Assembly (NCBI GenBank): GCA_016185625.1
Contig: JACPND010000018.1
Coordinates: forward strand, 1 to 54,809
Direction: 5' to 3'
Length of the DNA stretch: 54,809 bases
Source of the DNA: Candidatus Woesearchaeota archaeon
GTDB taxonomy: Archaea; Nanobdellota; Nanobdellia; Woesearchaeales; GW2011-AR9
Made by a program: the position numbers and the translations under genes. Positions 16,922 to 24,848 of this stretch are shown here, one piece after another. The notes beneath the pieces were generated by a model. The model had not been told where the DNA came from. It worked only from the letters and a program-made list of their open reading frames with translations, and did not search any database. Each line of letters starts with the position of its first letter. Position 1 is the first letter of the stretch.

Positions 16922-17326
16922 ATGCGAAGTACTATAAACGGCGTGGGGATTGGTTTTGGCGTAACCGGAGCGCTATTTGTTGTTTTGGGAGGCGTTACCG
17001 GTATCCTTCCAAATCCGCTATTTATCAGAATGACTGCAATACAATGGCATGATTATTTATTCTTACTTTTGACATCCGTATTAAGTGGAATTTACTGTGG
17101 TGTGTGGTATCATAAAAAAAAGACAAGAAGAGCATGTAATTATGTTGCTACAGGGGGAGTGTTTGGAGGTCTTTTTTCTTTTGGATGTGCGGTTTGTAAT
17201 AAACTGTTGGTATTATTGCTAGGAGTGAGCGGAGTTATGACCTACTTTATGCCATTCCAACCTTTTCTGGGGATGACGAGTGTTGGTCTGCTTAGTTACG
17301 GAATCTATAAACAGGTGAAAGGGTGA
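16922..17326 (+). CDS. Small membrane protein with CxxC pair
   Basis: The start is taken at 16922 (MRSTINGVGIGFG), one base after the preceding stop; the ORF-track start lies inside the cupredoxin gene. The 134-residue protein has four membrane helices and a glycine-rich FGCAVCNKLLVLLLGVSG segment. That segment parallels GVCSSCVTSVFPLVLGLFG in the protein at 17773, so the two are related. A CxxC at a membrane turn may bind metal or be redox-active. Function is unknown. Confidence 0.7.
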   Translation: MRSTINGVGIGFGVTGALFVVLGGVTGILPNPLFIRMTAIQWHDYLFLLLTSVLSGIYCGVWYHKKKTRRACNYVATGGVFGGLFSFGCAVCNKLLVLLLGVSGVMTYFMPFQPFLGMTSVGLLSYGIYKQVKG

Positions 17327-17760
17327 GATTTCAAAAAAGTATTATTGTGCTCCTTTTGCTTATCATTATTGGGTGTGCCTCCAACATAGAGAAAAATGGT
17401 TCTTTGACACCTGCGACAGTAGTTGAGTTGTATTTCAAAGCCTGGAACCTACAAGACTATGAAACAATGTATAGATTAATTTCTGATGGATTTAAAACAA
17501 TAGAGCCCAGCGCAAAGACAATTGATGATTTTACGACGTATGCGAAGGCGCAGGGAATTACGACAGTGAAAATTGATTCAATCCAAGAGAAGAGTAATGA
17601 TGGTATTACTGCTGGTGTTTATTATAAAGTTAGATTTGTGACTCAAAACAAAGAGGTTCCATTTGAGGGTACATTTACCTTGAAATATAGAGCAAATGAT
17701 GGTGTTCCTGGATGGAAACTAATCCACCCTTATGGAACAAACGTTGATCTGTCTCCTTAA
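17323..17760 (+). CDS. NTF2-like lipoprotein
   Basis: It starts with GTG overlapping the previous stop (GTGA), indicating translational coupling. The signal peptide with lipobox IIIGC is followed by a 120-residue alpha+beta domain (ATVVELYFKAWNLQDYETMYRLIS ... GWKLIHPYG) of the NTF2/SnoaL-like type. It is predicted to be lipid-anchored outside the cell. No catalytic residues are evident; such domains often bind small ligands. Confidence 0.72.
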   Translation: MRFQKSIIVLLLLIIIGCASNIEKNGSLTPATVVELYFKAWNLQDYETMYRLISDGFKTIEPSAKTIDDFTTYAKAQGITTVKIDSIQEKSNDGITAGVYYKVRFVTQNKEVPFEGTFTLKYRANDGVPGWKLIHPYGTNVDLSP

Positions 17761-17772
17761 ACATCTTTAACC

Positions 17773-18219
17773 ATGAAACAAATCATTCAAAAACCATATT
17801 GGTACTGGCTGTTGGGTATTTTTATAATCTATATTGGGTTAAACGTGTATATCAGTGAATTCTACATCACTGCTCAATACCTTTCGACGTATGCAAATCA
17901 GATCCATTGGGGAAAATTGATTCTGGGGATGGTATTTACGGTCGTTATTGGTGCGTTGGTGTCGGTCAATATGGTCAGCGGGTATATTCGCTGGAAAGAA
18001 CGGCAGCAGATTAAAAAGTCTGGTGCGCTGGCCTGTGCCGGCACGATTGGCGGCTTAGCAACCGGCGTGTGCAGTTCCTGTGTAACATCTGTATTTCCAT
18101 TGGTGCTGGGTTTGTTTGGAGTCAGTTTTTCGTGGGTCAGTTTGCCCTTTCAAGGGTTGGAAGTGCAGGTGTTGATGATTGGATTGCTCGCAGGGAGCCT
18201 GTGGTGGATGGGGAAGTGA
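17773..18219 (+). CDS. Small membrane protein with CSSC motif
   Basis: The 148-residue protein has about four membrane helices. Its central segment GLATGVCSSCVTSVFPLVLGLFGVSF and the later LPFQGLEVQ motif match the layout of the protein at 16922, so this is a two-gene paralogous family within one operon. The conserved CxxC next to a proline-containing helix suggests metal or disulfide chemistry in the membrane, but that is inference. Confidence 0.7.
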   Translation: MKQIIQKPYWYWLLGIFIIYIGLNVYISEFYITAQYLSTYANQIHWGKLILGMVFTVVIGALVSVNMVSGYIRWKERQQIKKSGALACAGTIGGLATGVCSSCVTSVFPLVLGLFGVSFSWVSLPFQGLEVQVLMIGLLAGSLWWMGK

Positions 18220-18306
18220 ATGTACAATTAGACTACGACAATATGAAAGCGGGAATCTCATTACTGGGCGCATTTAAACCAAATTTATTGTAAGAGTACT
18301 TTAACC

Positions 18307-18618
18307 TTATCGCAAAGCATCGAGTTTCCCAACGAGCGCATCATGCACTTCTTTCTTCTTCCCGGTTGATAACGAAAACAGTATCTTTTCAATCATGGCT
18401 TGAGAAATAGTAAAAATATAATTGAGTTTTATAACGCTGTCTTTTATCGCCCCATCTTTCTTCAGTAAAGAAACACCTTTCATATCAGTGTTGCTGGTGA
18501 TTCCGGCAACAATGACATTGCCAAGTTCTTCAAACAGAACCAGAGCAGGCCGTTTCTTTACCTCGAACGTATCAGCAAATTGGATCTCTGCAAGGACAAC
18601 ATCGCCGGATTTAAGCAC
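18307..18618 (-). CDS. MazF/PemK-like toxin
   Basis: MazF-type proteins are ribosome-independent RNA endonucleases. The N-terminal GDVVLAEIQFADTFEVKKRPALVLF matches the conserved first strands, including the KKRPALV motif, and the later VAGITSN and DSVIKLNYIFTIS fit the core; length 103 is typical. It overlaps the 3' end of the antitoxin gene by 8 bp, and the pair is transcribed on the minus strand. Confidence 0.88.
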   Translation of the reverse strand: MLKSGDVVLAEIQFADTFEVKKRPALVLFEELGNVIVAGITSNTDMKGVSLLKKDGAIKDSVIKLNYIFTISQAMIEKILFSLSTGKKKEVHDALVGKLDALR

Positions 18619-18835
18619 GTTCCCAGGCCTCGTCTTCGGCGTTATCCCACAGCTCTTTCATCTTTGCCTGCTGGATTTTGTGCAAAAATTCATCATACTG
18701 ATTGCTTTTCTTCACCGTCTGGAAGATTTTTACCATGTGCCTGATCAACTCATTGTAGGTTTGCCGGGGATATTCCTGCGCCTCTTTGAGGGATTTAACC
18801 AATGATTTGTCTACTTGTATGGTTGTCGTGGTCAT
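18611..18835 (-). CDS. Antitoxin of the MazF-like pair
   Basis: The 74-residue protein begins TTTIQVDKSLVKSLKEAQEY, a ribbon-helix-helix-like DNA-binding segment, followed by a charged helical tail (KIQQAKMKELWDNAEDEAWERA) suited to blocking the toxin. It is the upstream gene of the pair. Upstream lies a TATA-like sequence and palindromic AT-rich sequence (tatagatagctata), probably an autoregulatory operator. Confidence 0.82.
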   Translation of the reverse strand: MTTTTIQVDKSLVKSLKEAQEYPRQTYNELIRHMVKIFQTVKKSNQYDEFLHKIQQAKMKELWDNAEDEAWERA

Positions 18836-18964
18836 TATATATCGCTTATAGATAGCTATAACAGGTTATGTATTTAAACCTTTCTATCTCTACTATTTCT
18901 CCGCCTTGCGCTTCGCTTCGACTCGGAGTGATTGATGATAAAATTCGTTCCACAACCTTTAAAT

Positions 18965-18984
18965 ATATGAACCATTTTTCATAT
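18965..18984 (+). promoter_or_regulatory. Operator of the ArsR-type regulator
   Basis: ATATGAA-CCATTT-TTCATAT is a perfect 7-6-7 inverted repeat of the SmtB/ArsR kind. It overlaps the TATA element (tttaaatata) and the start codon at 18983, so binding would block transcription of arsR-copA. Confidence 0.82.
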
Positions 18985-19315
18985 GAAAATGGATTCATGT
19001 AAAACCTTGTCCGCACTTCCGCAAGCCTATAAATTATTCTTTAATACCTTAGCCAATGACAGCCGGTTAAAAATAATCAACATCCTCCGGAATAAATCAA
19101 AAAACGTCAGCGAGATCTGCAAAGCGGCCGGCTTCGAGCAGAGCCTGGTCTCCCACAACCTTAAAATACTGGAATATCATGGCATGGTCTTCATGGAGAA
19201 AAAAGGGAAATTCCGCTATTATACCGTCAACAAAAATACCATTCAGCCTTTGTTAGAACTCATCGATGCACACATGAAAAAATACTGCTGCAAAATTCTG
19301 GAGGGAACACGATGA
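18983..19315 (+). CDS. ArsR/SmtB family metal-responsive repressor
   Basis: The winged-helix core is clear (LANDSRLKIINILRNKSKNVSEIC, FEQSLVSHNLKILEYHGMV). Cysteines near the N-terminus (MDSCK), in helix 3 region (EICKAA), and at the end (HMKKYCCKIL) are candidate metal ligands. The TATA box is so close that the mRNA is nearly leaderless, and either ATG at 18983 or 18989 could be used. The stop overlaps the copA start by 4 bp, so it almost certainly regulates the copper ATPase, with Cu(I) the probable inducer. Confidence 0.9.
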   Translation: MKMDSCKTLSALPQAYKLFFNTLANDSRLKIINILRNKSKNVSEICKAAGFEQSLVSHNLKILEYHGMVFMEKKGKFRYYTVNKNTIQPLLELIDAHMKKYCCKILEGTR

Positions 19316-21759
19316 AAACGGAACGAAAGACCTTGGCCATCCAAGGGATGCATTGCGCCAGCTGCGCCAATAAGATTGAAAAAGCACTCCTGCACTGCCA
19401 GGGCGTGCAGAAAGCAGTCGTGAATTTCGCCACGGAAAAAGCCATGGTGGAATACGATTCCACAAAAACTAAACCAGAGCAGCTGGTGCAGGCAGTAGAA
19501 GGAGCAGGTTATAAAGTCATTCTTCCGCAGAAAAGCAATATCCTCCATCTTAAAGTTATCGGCATGGACAATGATCATTGTGTGAGTACCGTCGCCGGAG
19601 GATTGAAAAACGTAAAAGGGATTCTCAGTAAAGAATTAACCACGACGGAAAAAGCCACGATTACCTATGACCAGACCAAAATTACGCCACTGCAGATCGT
19701 GCAGGCAATCAAAGATGTCGGCTATCAGGCCCTGGAAAAGAGTGCACCTGTAGATACGGAACGGCTCGCACGGGAAAAAGAGATGAGCGGCCTGAAATGG
19801 AGAACGGTCGTTGCGGTCATACTGGCTGTTCCGCTGATAGGTCTGTCGATGCTGGCTCCGTCTCTCGGCATCCCTCTGCCGTCGTGGATGGAGAACAACC
19901 TTGCACTGATTGAATTTCTGCTCGCCACACCCGTGATGATTGCCGGCTCATTATTCTTCTCCCGGGGAATCGGATCAGTAATAAAAGCAAAAACGGCGAC
20001 TATGGACACACTCGTTGCGCTGGGAACAGGAACAGCATATGTTTATTCGCTGTTCATCTCTATTTCTATCTGGACAGGCGAGGCCAAGTACTCGGCGCAC
20101 GACTTATATTATGAAGTAGCGGCATTACTGATTGCGTTTATTCTCCTTGGGAAATATCTGGAAGCGATGGCCAAAGGAAAAACTTCCGAAGCCATCAAGA
20201 AATTGATCGGACTGCAGCCGAAAACTGCCCTTGTCCTGCGCGGCAGGAAGGAGGTCGAAATTCCCATTGACCAAGTGAAAGTCGGTGACGTGGTAATCGT
20301 AAAACCAGGACAAAAAATTCCCATTGATGGAGTTGTGCTGAGCGGCCATTCGACGATTGATGAAAGCATGGTCACAGGCGAGAGTATTCCTATCGAAAAA
20401 CAGAAAGGAAGCAAAGTCATTGGTGCAACCATCAACAAAGCCGGAGCGCTGACGATAAAAGCGACCAGCGTCGGAGCAGATACACTCTTGGCGCAAATCA
20501 TCAAACTGGTCGAAGAAGCACAGGGAAGCAAAGCGCCCATCCAGAAACTTGCCGACCGTGTTTCAGCATATTTTGTGCCCGTGGTCATCGTCCTTGCCTT
20601 AGGCTCATTTTCATTCTGGTATCTCTGGGGATTAGGCACAGCCTTTGCGTTGGAAACGTTGGTGGCCGTATTGATCATCGCCTGCCCCTGCGCTATGGGT
20701 TTAGCCACACCAACGGCAATTATGGTCGGTACGGGGAAGGCTGCCGAGCAGGGCATTCTGATAAAAAGTGCGGAAGCCTTGCAAAAAGCCCAGGAAGTAA
20801 ACACGATTGTGTTTGACAAAACCGGCACGCTGACGAAAGGCAAACCAGAAGTGACCGATCTTATTCCAATGAACAAATTTACTAAGAAAGACCTTTTACT
20901 TTATGCAGCGATTGCGGAAAAACGCAGCGAGCATCCCCTGGCGGAAGCAATCATAAAGAAAGCAGAAGAGAGAAAACTTGCAGTTGCAGCGCCGCAGCGC
21001 TTCTGGGCAATTTCCGGAAAAGGATTAGAAGCTGTCTATAACAAGAAAACCATTCTGCTGGGGAACAGAAGATTGATGGAAGACAAAAGTATCGGGATTA
21101 AAGGTATAGGGCAGGAGATGGAGAAGTTAGAAGATCAGGGGAAAACCGTGATGATCGTGGCGGTGGATAAGAAAGTTGCTGGGTTGATTGCCGTCGCCGA
21201 TACGCTAAAAGAGCATTCCAAAGATGCGGTAGAACTGCTGCAGAAGCTCAAGAAAAGAGTAATTTTAATGACTGGCGATAATCAGCGCACCGGAAATGCG
21301 ATCGCTCGCCAGCTTGGCATCCGTGAAGTGCTGGCGGAAATTCTTCCTGCGGATAAAGCCAAAGAAATCCAGAGACTACAACAGCAAGGACGAAAAGCAG
21401 CTATGGTAGGAGATGGTATTAATGATGCGCCGGCGTTAGCGCAGGCAGACGTAGGGATTGCCATGGGAACTGGTACAGACGTAGCGATTGAATCTGGAGA
21501 TATTGTGCTGATTAAAGGAGACCTGCGGGATGTCGTCACAGCCCTGGACCTAAGCAAATTTACGATGCGAAAAATCAAGCAGAATTTGTTCTGGGCCTTT
21601 TTCTATAATGCCCTGGGAATTCCGGTTGCCGCGGGTATTTTATATCCGGTGACGGGATGGCTGCTCAGCCCGATTATTGCCGGAGCGGCGATGGCCTTTA
21701 GCTCAGTGTCGGTACTGAGCAACTCGCTGTCGATGAAACGGTATAAGCCGAAGTGGTGA
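19312..21759 (+). CDS. copA: Cu(I)-exporting P1B-type ATPase
   Basis: An 815-residue copper pump with two N-terminal heavy-metal domains. The first has GMHCASCANKI. The second reads GMDNDHCVSTV and keeps only one of its two metal-binding cysteines. Then come the actuator TGES, the membrane CPC motif (IIACPCAMGLATPTA), the phosphorylation site DKTGTLT, the SEHP motif of the N-domain, and hinge GDGINDAPAL. The last membrane helices carry YNALGIPVAAG and MAFSSVSVLSNSL, typical of copper pumps. It is coupled to the arsR gene upstream. Confidence 0.96.
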   Translation: MKTERKTLAIQGMHCASCANKIEKALLHCQGVQKAVVNFATEKAMVEYDSTKTKPEQLVQAVEGAGYKVILPQKSNILHLKVIGMDNDHCVSTVAGGLKNVKGILSKELTTTEKATITYDQTKITPLQIVQAIKDVGYQALEKSAPVDTERLAREKEMSGLKWRTVVAVILAVPLIGLSMLAPSLGIPLPSWMENNLALIEFLLATPVMIAGSLFFSRGIGSVIKAKTATMDTLVALGTGTAYVYSLFISISIWTGEAKYSAHDLYYEVAALLIAFILLGKYLEAMAKGKTSEAIKKLIGLQPKTALVLRGRKEVEIPIDQVKVGDVVIVKPGQKIPIDGVVLSGHSTIDESMVTGESIPIEKQKGSKVIGATINKAGALTIKATSVGADTLLAQIIKLVEEAQGSKAPIQKLADRVSAYFVPVVIVLALGSFSFWYLWGLGTAFALETLVAVLIIACPCAMGLATPTAIMVGTGKAAEQGILIKSAEALQKAQEVNTIVFDKTGTLTKGKPEVTDLIPMNKFTKKDLLLYAAIAEKRSEHPLAEAIIKKAEERKLAVAAPQRFWAISGKGLEAVYNKKTILLGNRRLMEDKSIGIKGIGQEMEKLEDQGKTVMIVAVDKKVAGLIAVADTLKEHSKDAVELLQKLKKRVILMTGDNQRTGNAIARQLGIREVLAEILPADKAKEIQRLQQQGRKAAMVGDGINDAPALAQADVGIAMGTGTDVAIESGDIVLIKGDLRDVVTALDLSKFTMRKIKQNLFWAFFYNALGIPVAAGILYPVTGWLLSPIIAGAAMAFSSVSVLSNSLSMKRYKPKW

Positions 21760-21765
21760 AGCAAG

Positions 21766-22374
21766 ATGATCCTCAACAAGCTTGAATTCATCCTGATGAA
21801 CAACCCCGTACGCCGGTGGATTCAGAACAAGATCGAAGTAAAGGAACTTCACCGTGTATCTTCTCTCCAGAAAAACAAAGTTATCTTAGAAATCGGATGC
21901 GGAAGCGGCAATGGCACCCGTCTAATCAAAAAATATTTTTCTCCTAAGAAGATTTATGCGATAGATTTAGATCCACGAATGATCAATCTGGCCAAGAAAA
22001 ATGTTCGAGATCCCTCAATTACATTTGAAGTTGCGAGTGCGACAAAACTGCCGTACCACAACAGCCAGTTCGACGCTGTTGTTGATTTTGCTATCATCCA
22101 CCACATCCCCAATTGGAAAGATTGTTTAGAGGAACTAAAGCGAGTTTTAAAACCAAATGGGGAATTGATTGTAGAAGATTTATCTATTGAAACCTTCAGT
22201 ACCGCCATCGGGAGAATATATAAGAAAGTGCTGACGCATCCGTATGCCCAGATGTATACTGAAAAGGAATTTATTGAATATTTGCAGAAGATAGGATTTA
22301 CGATTACGCACCATAGATCACATCACTCTTTTCATTTGATTAAATACTTTAATGTGATTGCAAAAAAGAAGTGA
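21766..22374 (+). CDS. Class I SAM-dependent methyltransferase
   Basis: Motif I is VILEIGCGSGNGT, followed by motif II (IYAIDLDPRMINLAKK) and motif IV/post (FDAVVDFAIIHHIPNW, RVLKPNGELIVED). At 202 residues it is a stand-alone Rossmann methyltransferase of the UbiE/small-molecule type. It begins 6 bp after copA and may be cotranscribed with it. The substrate is unknown; methylation of a metalloid is conceivable but nothing in the sequence proves it. Confidence 0.85.
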   Translation: MILNKLEFILMNNPVRRWIQNKIEVKELHRVSSLQKNKVILEIGCGSGNGTRLIKKYFSPKKIYAIDLDPRMINLAKKNVRDPSITFEVASATKLPYHNSQFDAVVDFAIIHHIPNWKDCLEELKRVLKPNGELIVEDLSIETFSTAIGRIYKKVLTHPYAQMYTEKEFIEYLQKIGFTITHHRSHHSFHLIKYFNVIAKKK

Positions 22375-22401
22375 GAAAATGAAATAAAAAGGAGGTGAAC
22401 A

Positions 22402-22707
22402 ATGGCAAAAAAAGAAGCGAATGAAAAATGCGGACAACTGAATGCGAAAGCCTTGGCAGTCGCTTTAGGTGGCTTGTGGGGAGCGTATGTCTTCATCTTG
22501 GGCATAATCTTAACGATTTTCCCGAACGCCAAGTTTTTCTGGGTAAGTAAAGAACTGTTAGGAATGCTGGCGACGCTTTATCCGGGATATGCGGCCACGT
22601 TTACGGGGAGTATTGTTGGTCTGTTGTGGGGTATTTTGTGTGGAGCCGTTGGTGGGCTACTGATAACCTGGCTCCATAACTGGGCATTAGAAAAATATTG
22701 TGAATAA
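22402..22707 (+). CDS. Small membrane protein (holin-like annotation family)
   Basis: The 101-residue protein has a short lysine-rich N-terminus and two or three glycine-rich membrane helices (ALAVALGGLWGAYVFILGIIL; YAATFTGSIVGLLWGILCGAVGG). Similar archaeal proteins are often labelled bacteriophage holin, but there is no phage context here. A strong ribosome binding site (aaaggaggtgaac) precedes the ATG. It is part of a run of small metal-island genes. Confidence 0.65.
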   Translation: MAKKEANEKCGQLNAKALAVALGGLWGAYVFILGIILTIFPNAKFFWVSKELLGMLATLYPGYAATFTGSIVGLLWGILCGAVGGLLITWLHNWALEKYCE

Positions 22708-22715
22708 GAGGTGAA

Positions 22716-22919
22716 ATGATGAAACAAAATTTAGGTAAGCTTGATAGAATTTTTAGGTTTGTGTTGGGAGTGTGGTGGCTCAGCCCATTGGCGCCGCAAT
22801 TCACGGCAGTGTGGCTGAACTGGGTCATCTTTATTGTGGGATGGATAGCCCTCATTGAAAGTATGCTTGGCTGGTGCGGGCTGCATAGTATTTTTCACAT
22901 CAACAATAAAAATCAGTAA
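22716..22919 (+). CDS. DUF2892-like small membrane protein
   Basis: The 67-residue protein begins MMKQNLGKLDRIFRFVLGV, the characteristic opening of the DUF2892/YgaP-like inner membrane family, followed by a second helix and a C-terminal GWCGLHSIF motif with one Cys. Relatives are often found with rhodanese or metal-resistance genes. The start could be either of two adjacent ATGs after a gaggtga site. Confidence 0.75.
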   Translation: MMKQNLGKLDRIFRFVLGVWWLSPLAPQFTAVWLNWVIFIVGWIALIESMLGWCGLHSIFHINNKNQ

Positions 22920-22963
22920 AGATTAAACAAAAATAAAATTGGACTGAGAAGGGGAGGTAAACC

Positions 22964-23134
22964 ATGTTTGGACTATTTGCAAAGAAAGATCCTGTCTGCG
23001 GGATGAAACGGGAGAAAGGGAAAGGTATTGAAAAGGACGGAAAATGGTTCTGTTCTGAGGCGTGTGTGAAGAAGTTTGAGACTGGCAGCGCGAAAGCCGG
23101 CATGAAAAGTGGTTCCTGCTGCGGAGGGCATTGA
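22964..23134 (+). CDS. YHS/TRASH-like metal-binding protein, 56 aa
   Basis: Too short for the ORF track. The sequence has DPVCGM near the N-terminus and WFCSEACVKKF, the paired cysteine pattern of YHS/TRASH metal-binding domains, plus a C-terminal SCCGGH that adds three more ligands. A ribosome binding site (ggggaggtaaacc) supports the ATG. Its TGA overlaps the next ATG (TGATG), so the two are translationally coupled. A copper-chaperone or buffering role fits the island. Confidence 0.8.
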   Translation: MFGLFAKKDPVCGMKREKGKGIEKDGKWFCSEACVKKFETGSAKAGMKSGSCCGGH

Positions 23135-23736
23135 TGCCTATTCCGGCGAAGGCACAGCAAAACATTTCTTTCTTTGATAGATGGGCGAAAAGTTATGACT
23201 TTCCCCTATTTCAATTTTGGATGAAAAAATTCCATCGGCCAGTCCTACAAGAGATTGATTATTCCAAAAAACAAAGTATTCTGGATTTAAGCTGTGGGAC
23301 GGGAGAACTGCTAAAAGAAATACAATCGCGAGATCACTTGGAGAAATTAAAATTGTCGGGAATAGACATTTCGCAAAAAATGTTGGCGGCGGCGAAAGAT
23401 AAACTGTCAAAGAAGGCCAATCTTATTCTTGGCGACGTTCATGATCTTCCGTTCAAAACCAATTCCTTTGAAGACGTGATCAGTACGGAAGCATTTCACC
23501 ATTATTACGACCAATCTGGCGCATTACTAGAAATGAAACGGGTGGTAAAGAGAGGAGGAAAAGTCATAGTTGTTGACGTGAACTTTTTTCTTCGTTTCAT
23601 TCATTTTTTATTTGAAACGTTTGAGACAGGATGTGTAAAAGTCAATAATAAAACAGAAATGAAAAGATTGTTTGACAATCCGCCGATCGCGTGCGTGTAT
23701 AGTGTAAGGCGGACTTTGTTCCAGCCGTGGATGTAA
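23134..23736 (+). CDS. SAM-dependent methyltransferase with replaced C-terminus
   Basis: Rossmann methyltransferase: SILDLSCGTGELLKEI (motif I), LKLSGIDISQKMLAAAK, DVISTEAFHHYYD, and RVVKRGGKVIVVDV are all present. The natural protein seems to end near MKRLF. The last about 20 codons (DNPPIACVYSVRRTLFQPWM) are read from the antisense strand of the pterin dehydratase gene. This tail-to-tail overlap of 136 bp points to a deletion joining two convergent genes. Function of the shortened enzyme is uncertain. Confidence 0.75.
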   Translation: MPIPAKAQQNISFFDRWAKSYDFPLFQFWMKKFHRPVLQEIDYSKKQSILDLSCGTGELLKEIQSRDHLEKLKLSGIDISQKMLAAAKDKLSKKANLILGDVHDLPFKTNSFEDVISTEAFHHYYDQSGALLEMKRVVKRGGKVIVVDVNFFLRFIHFLFETFETGCVKVNNKTEMKRLFDNPPIACVYSVRRTLFQPWM

Positions 23737-23951
23737 ATATCCGGATGATGGCCTTCCTGCTCGGCGATTTTTCCGGCTTTATTCACAAAATCAAGGGCTT
23801 TTTTGAAATTCTTGAATGTGAAATCTTTTTCTAATTTGTTCTCTGCCACTCTCCAGCCTTTGATCTGCTGCAGGAGAAGCGTATATTCTTTGAGGGTTAA
23901 AGGCTGTATGCCGCCTTCGCAGGGAAGGCATTTCTTTTGGGTGAGGGCCAT
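23601..23951 (-). CDS. Pterin-4a-carbinolamine dehydratase, C-terminus replaced
   Basis: The enzyme dehydrates 4a-hydroxytetrahydropterin. The active-site signature EGHHPDIYIHGWNKVRL and THAIGGLS is intact, and the N-terminal portion (LLLQQIKGWRVAENKLEKDFTFKNF) is typical. After GGLSNN the usual ending (about NDFILAAKI) is missing and is replaced by sequence antisense to the neighbouring methyltransferase gene. Catalytic residues remain, so it may still work. It is convergent with the gene at 23134. Confidence 0.82.
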   Translation of the reverse strand: MALTQKKCLPCEGGIQPLTLKEYTLLLQQIKGWRVAENKLEKDFTFKNFKKALDFVNKAGKIAEQEGHHPDIYIHGWNKVRLTLYTHAIGGLSNNLFISVLLLTFTHPVSNVSNKK

Positions 23952-23984
23952 GATGAAAGAAAAAAGAAAAGAACTATTAAAGCT

Positions 23985-24434
23985 TTACTGCACGATCAGC
24001 TTCCCGCGGGTGTGGAAATAATCTCCACAGGAACTGCAGTAATAGAGGAACGTGCCGCGTTTGTCAGCAACGAATTCGATGTCGGTGGTTTTTCCTGACG
24101 TTAATTGTTCGTGTATTTTGTATTCGGCAATGTTGAATGTGTCGTCGACGTCTTTGCTCCTGATGCGGAGTACGACTTTATCGCCTTTGCGGACGGTAAT
24201 CCGATTCGGATCGAAGGAGTTTTGGGCTGCTTCCATCTCCAGTTCTGTTCCGCTGGGAGCGCTGACAGCAGCAGTTATTTCCTCTTTCGGCTCTGGAACG
24301 GCGGCTGCCGCTTCGTTCTGTACGTTCTGTAATGGCGCTGATGCTGGTTCTGGTGTTGAGGATGTTAGTGTTTTAGAGCTACACCCCAGTATTAATACCA
24401 GTAAAGCAATACCTATCAATAATTTTAGTCTCAT
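23985..24434 (-). CDS. Cupredoxin-type lipoprotein
   Basis: A signal peptide with lipobox LILGC is followed by an alanine/proline-rich linker of about 50 residues and a C-terminal cupredoxin domain. That domain has an AQNSFDPNRITVRKGDKVVL strand and the metal loop YYCSSCGDYFHTRGKLIV, which resembles the Cys-Cys-His ligand set of CuA or nitrosocyanin-like sites but with CxxC spacing. It is predicted to be anchored outside the cell and to bind copper. It adds to the metal-homeostasis island. Confidence 0.83.
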   Translation of the reverse strand: MRLKLLIGIALLVLILGCSSKTLTSSTPEPASAPLQNVQNEAAAAVPEPKEEITAAVSAPSGTELEMEAAQNSFDPNRITVRKGDKVVLRIRSKDVDDTFNIAEYKIHEQLTSGKTTDIEFVADKRGTFLYYCSSCGDYFHTRGKLIVQ

Positions 24435-24495
24435 GGGTACACCTCAAAACCAGCTGGCAAAAGGCGGTTATTTAAAGATTATGGGTCTGAAGAAT

Positions 24496-24804
24496 CTACT
24501 TGAGTTCCTGAGAAAGCCAAGAAAGATAACTAATATTGGCATCCGCTTTTAATTTTAAAATGCAAGGTACGGCGTAGGAATGCAGCTTTTTGACTTCTTC
24601 TTGGATCTTCTTCCAGTTTTGTTCCGTCGTTTTACAGAGAGAAACGTATTCTGTACTTTGCTCGATCTTTCCTTTCCACCAATAGGCGCTCTGGACGGGG
24701 AAAAAAGTAGCGCAGGCAATGAAGCGTTTTTTGAGCAGATGGGTTACAATTTTCCTGGCCTCAGCGTTAGAGGGGTAAGTTACATACACTAGGATCATGG
24801 GCAA
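24496..24804 (-). CDS. cutA: CutA1 divalent-cation tolerance protein
   Basis: CutA1 proteins are small trimeric ferredoxin-fold proteins linked to divalent-cation tolerance. The sequence shows the family strands MILVYVTYPSNAEARKI, RFIACATFFPVQSAYWWKGKIEQ and EYVSLCKT, with the conserved tryptophans. Length 102 is typical. The true start may be the second ATG at 24798 (MILVYV). It sits in the same metal island, and the cellular role of CutA1 remains unsettled. Confidence 0.92.
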   Translation of the reverse strand: MPMILVYVTYPSNAEARKIVTHLLKKRFIACATFFPVQSAYWWKGKIEQSTEYVSLCKTTEQNWKKIQEEVKKLHSYAVPCILKLKADANISYLSWLSQELK

Positions 24805-24848
24805 ACCAAAGCAAAAGGTATTTATAGGCTTTTCGTCTTCTTCTGGAT

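Noticed and set aside
18055-18293. Short ORFs on both strands after the CSSC membrane protein
   Set aside because: They overlap the real gene in other frames and lack ribosome binding sites.
20109-20876. 255-aa minus-strand ORF inside copA
   Set aside because: Shadow of the highly conserved copper ATPase frame; no start signal and low-complexity composition.
22402-22707. Phage holin and a nearby prophage
   Set aside because: No other phage-like gene is present; the holin label for this membrane family is weak and the context is metal homeostasis.
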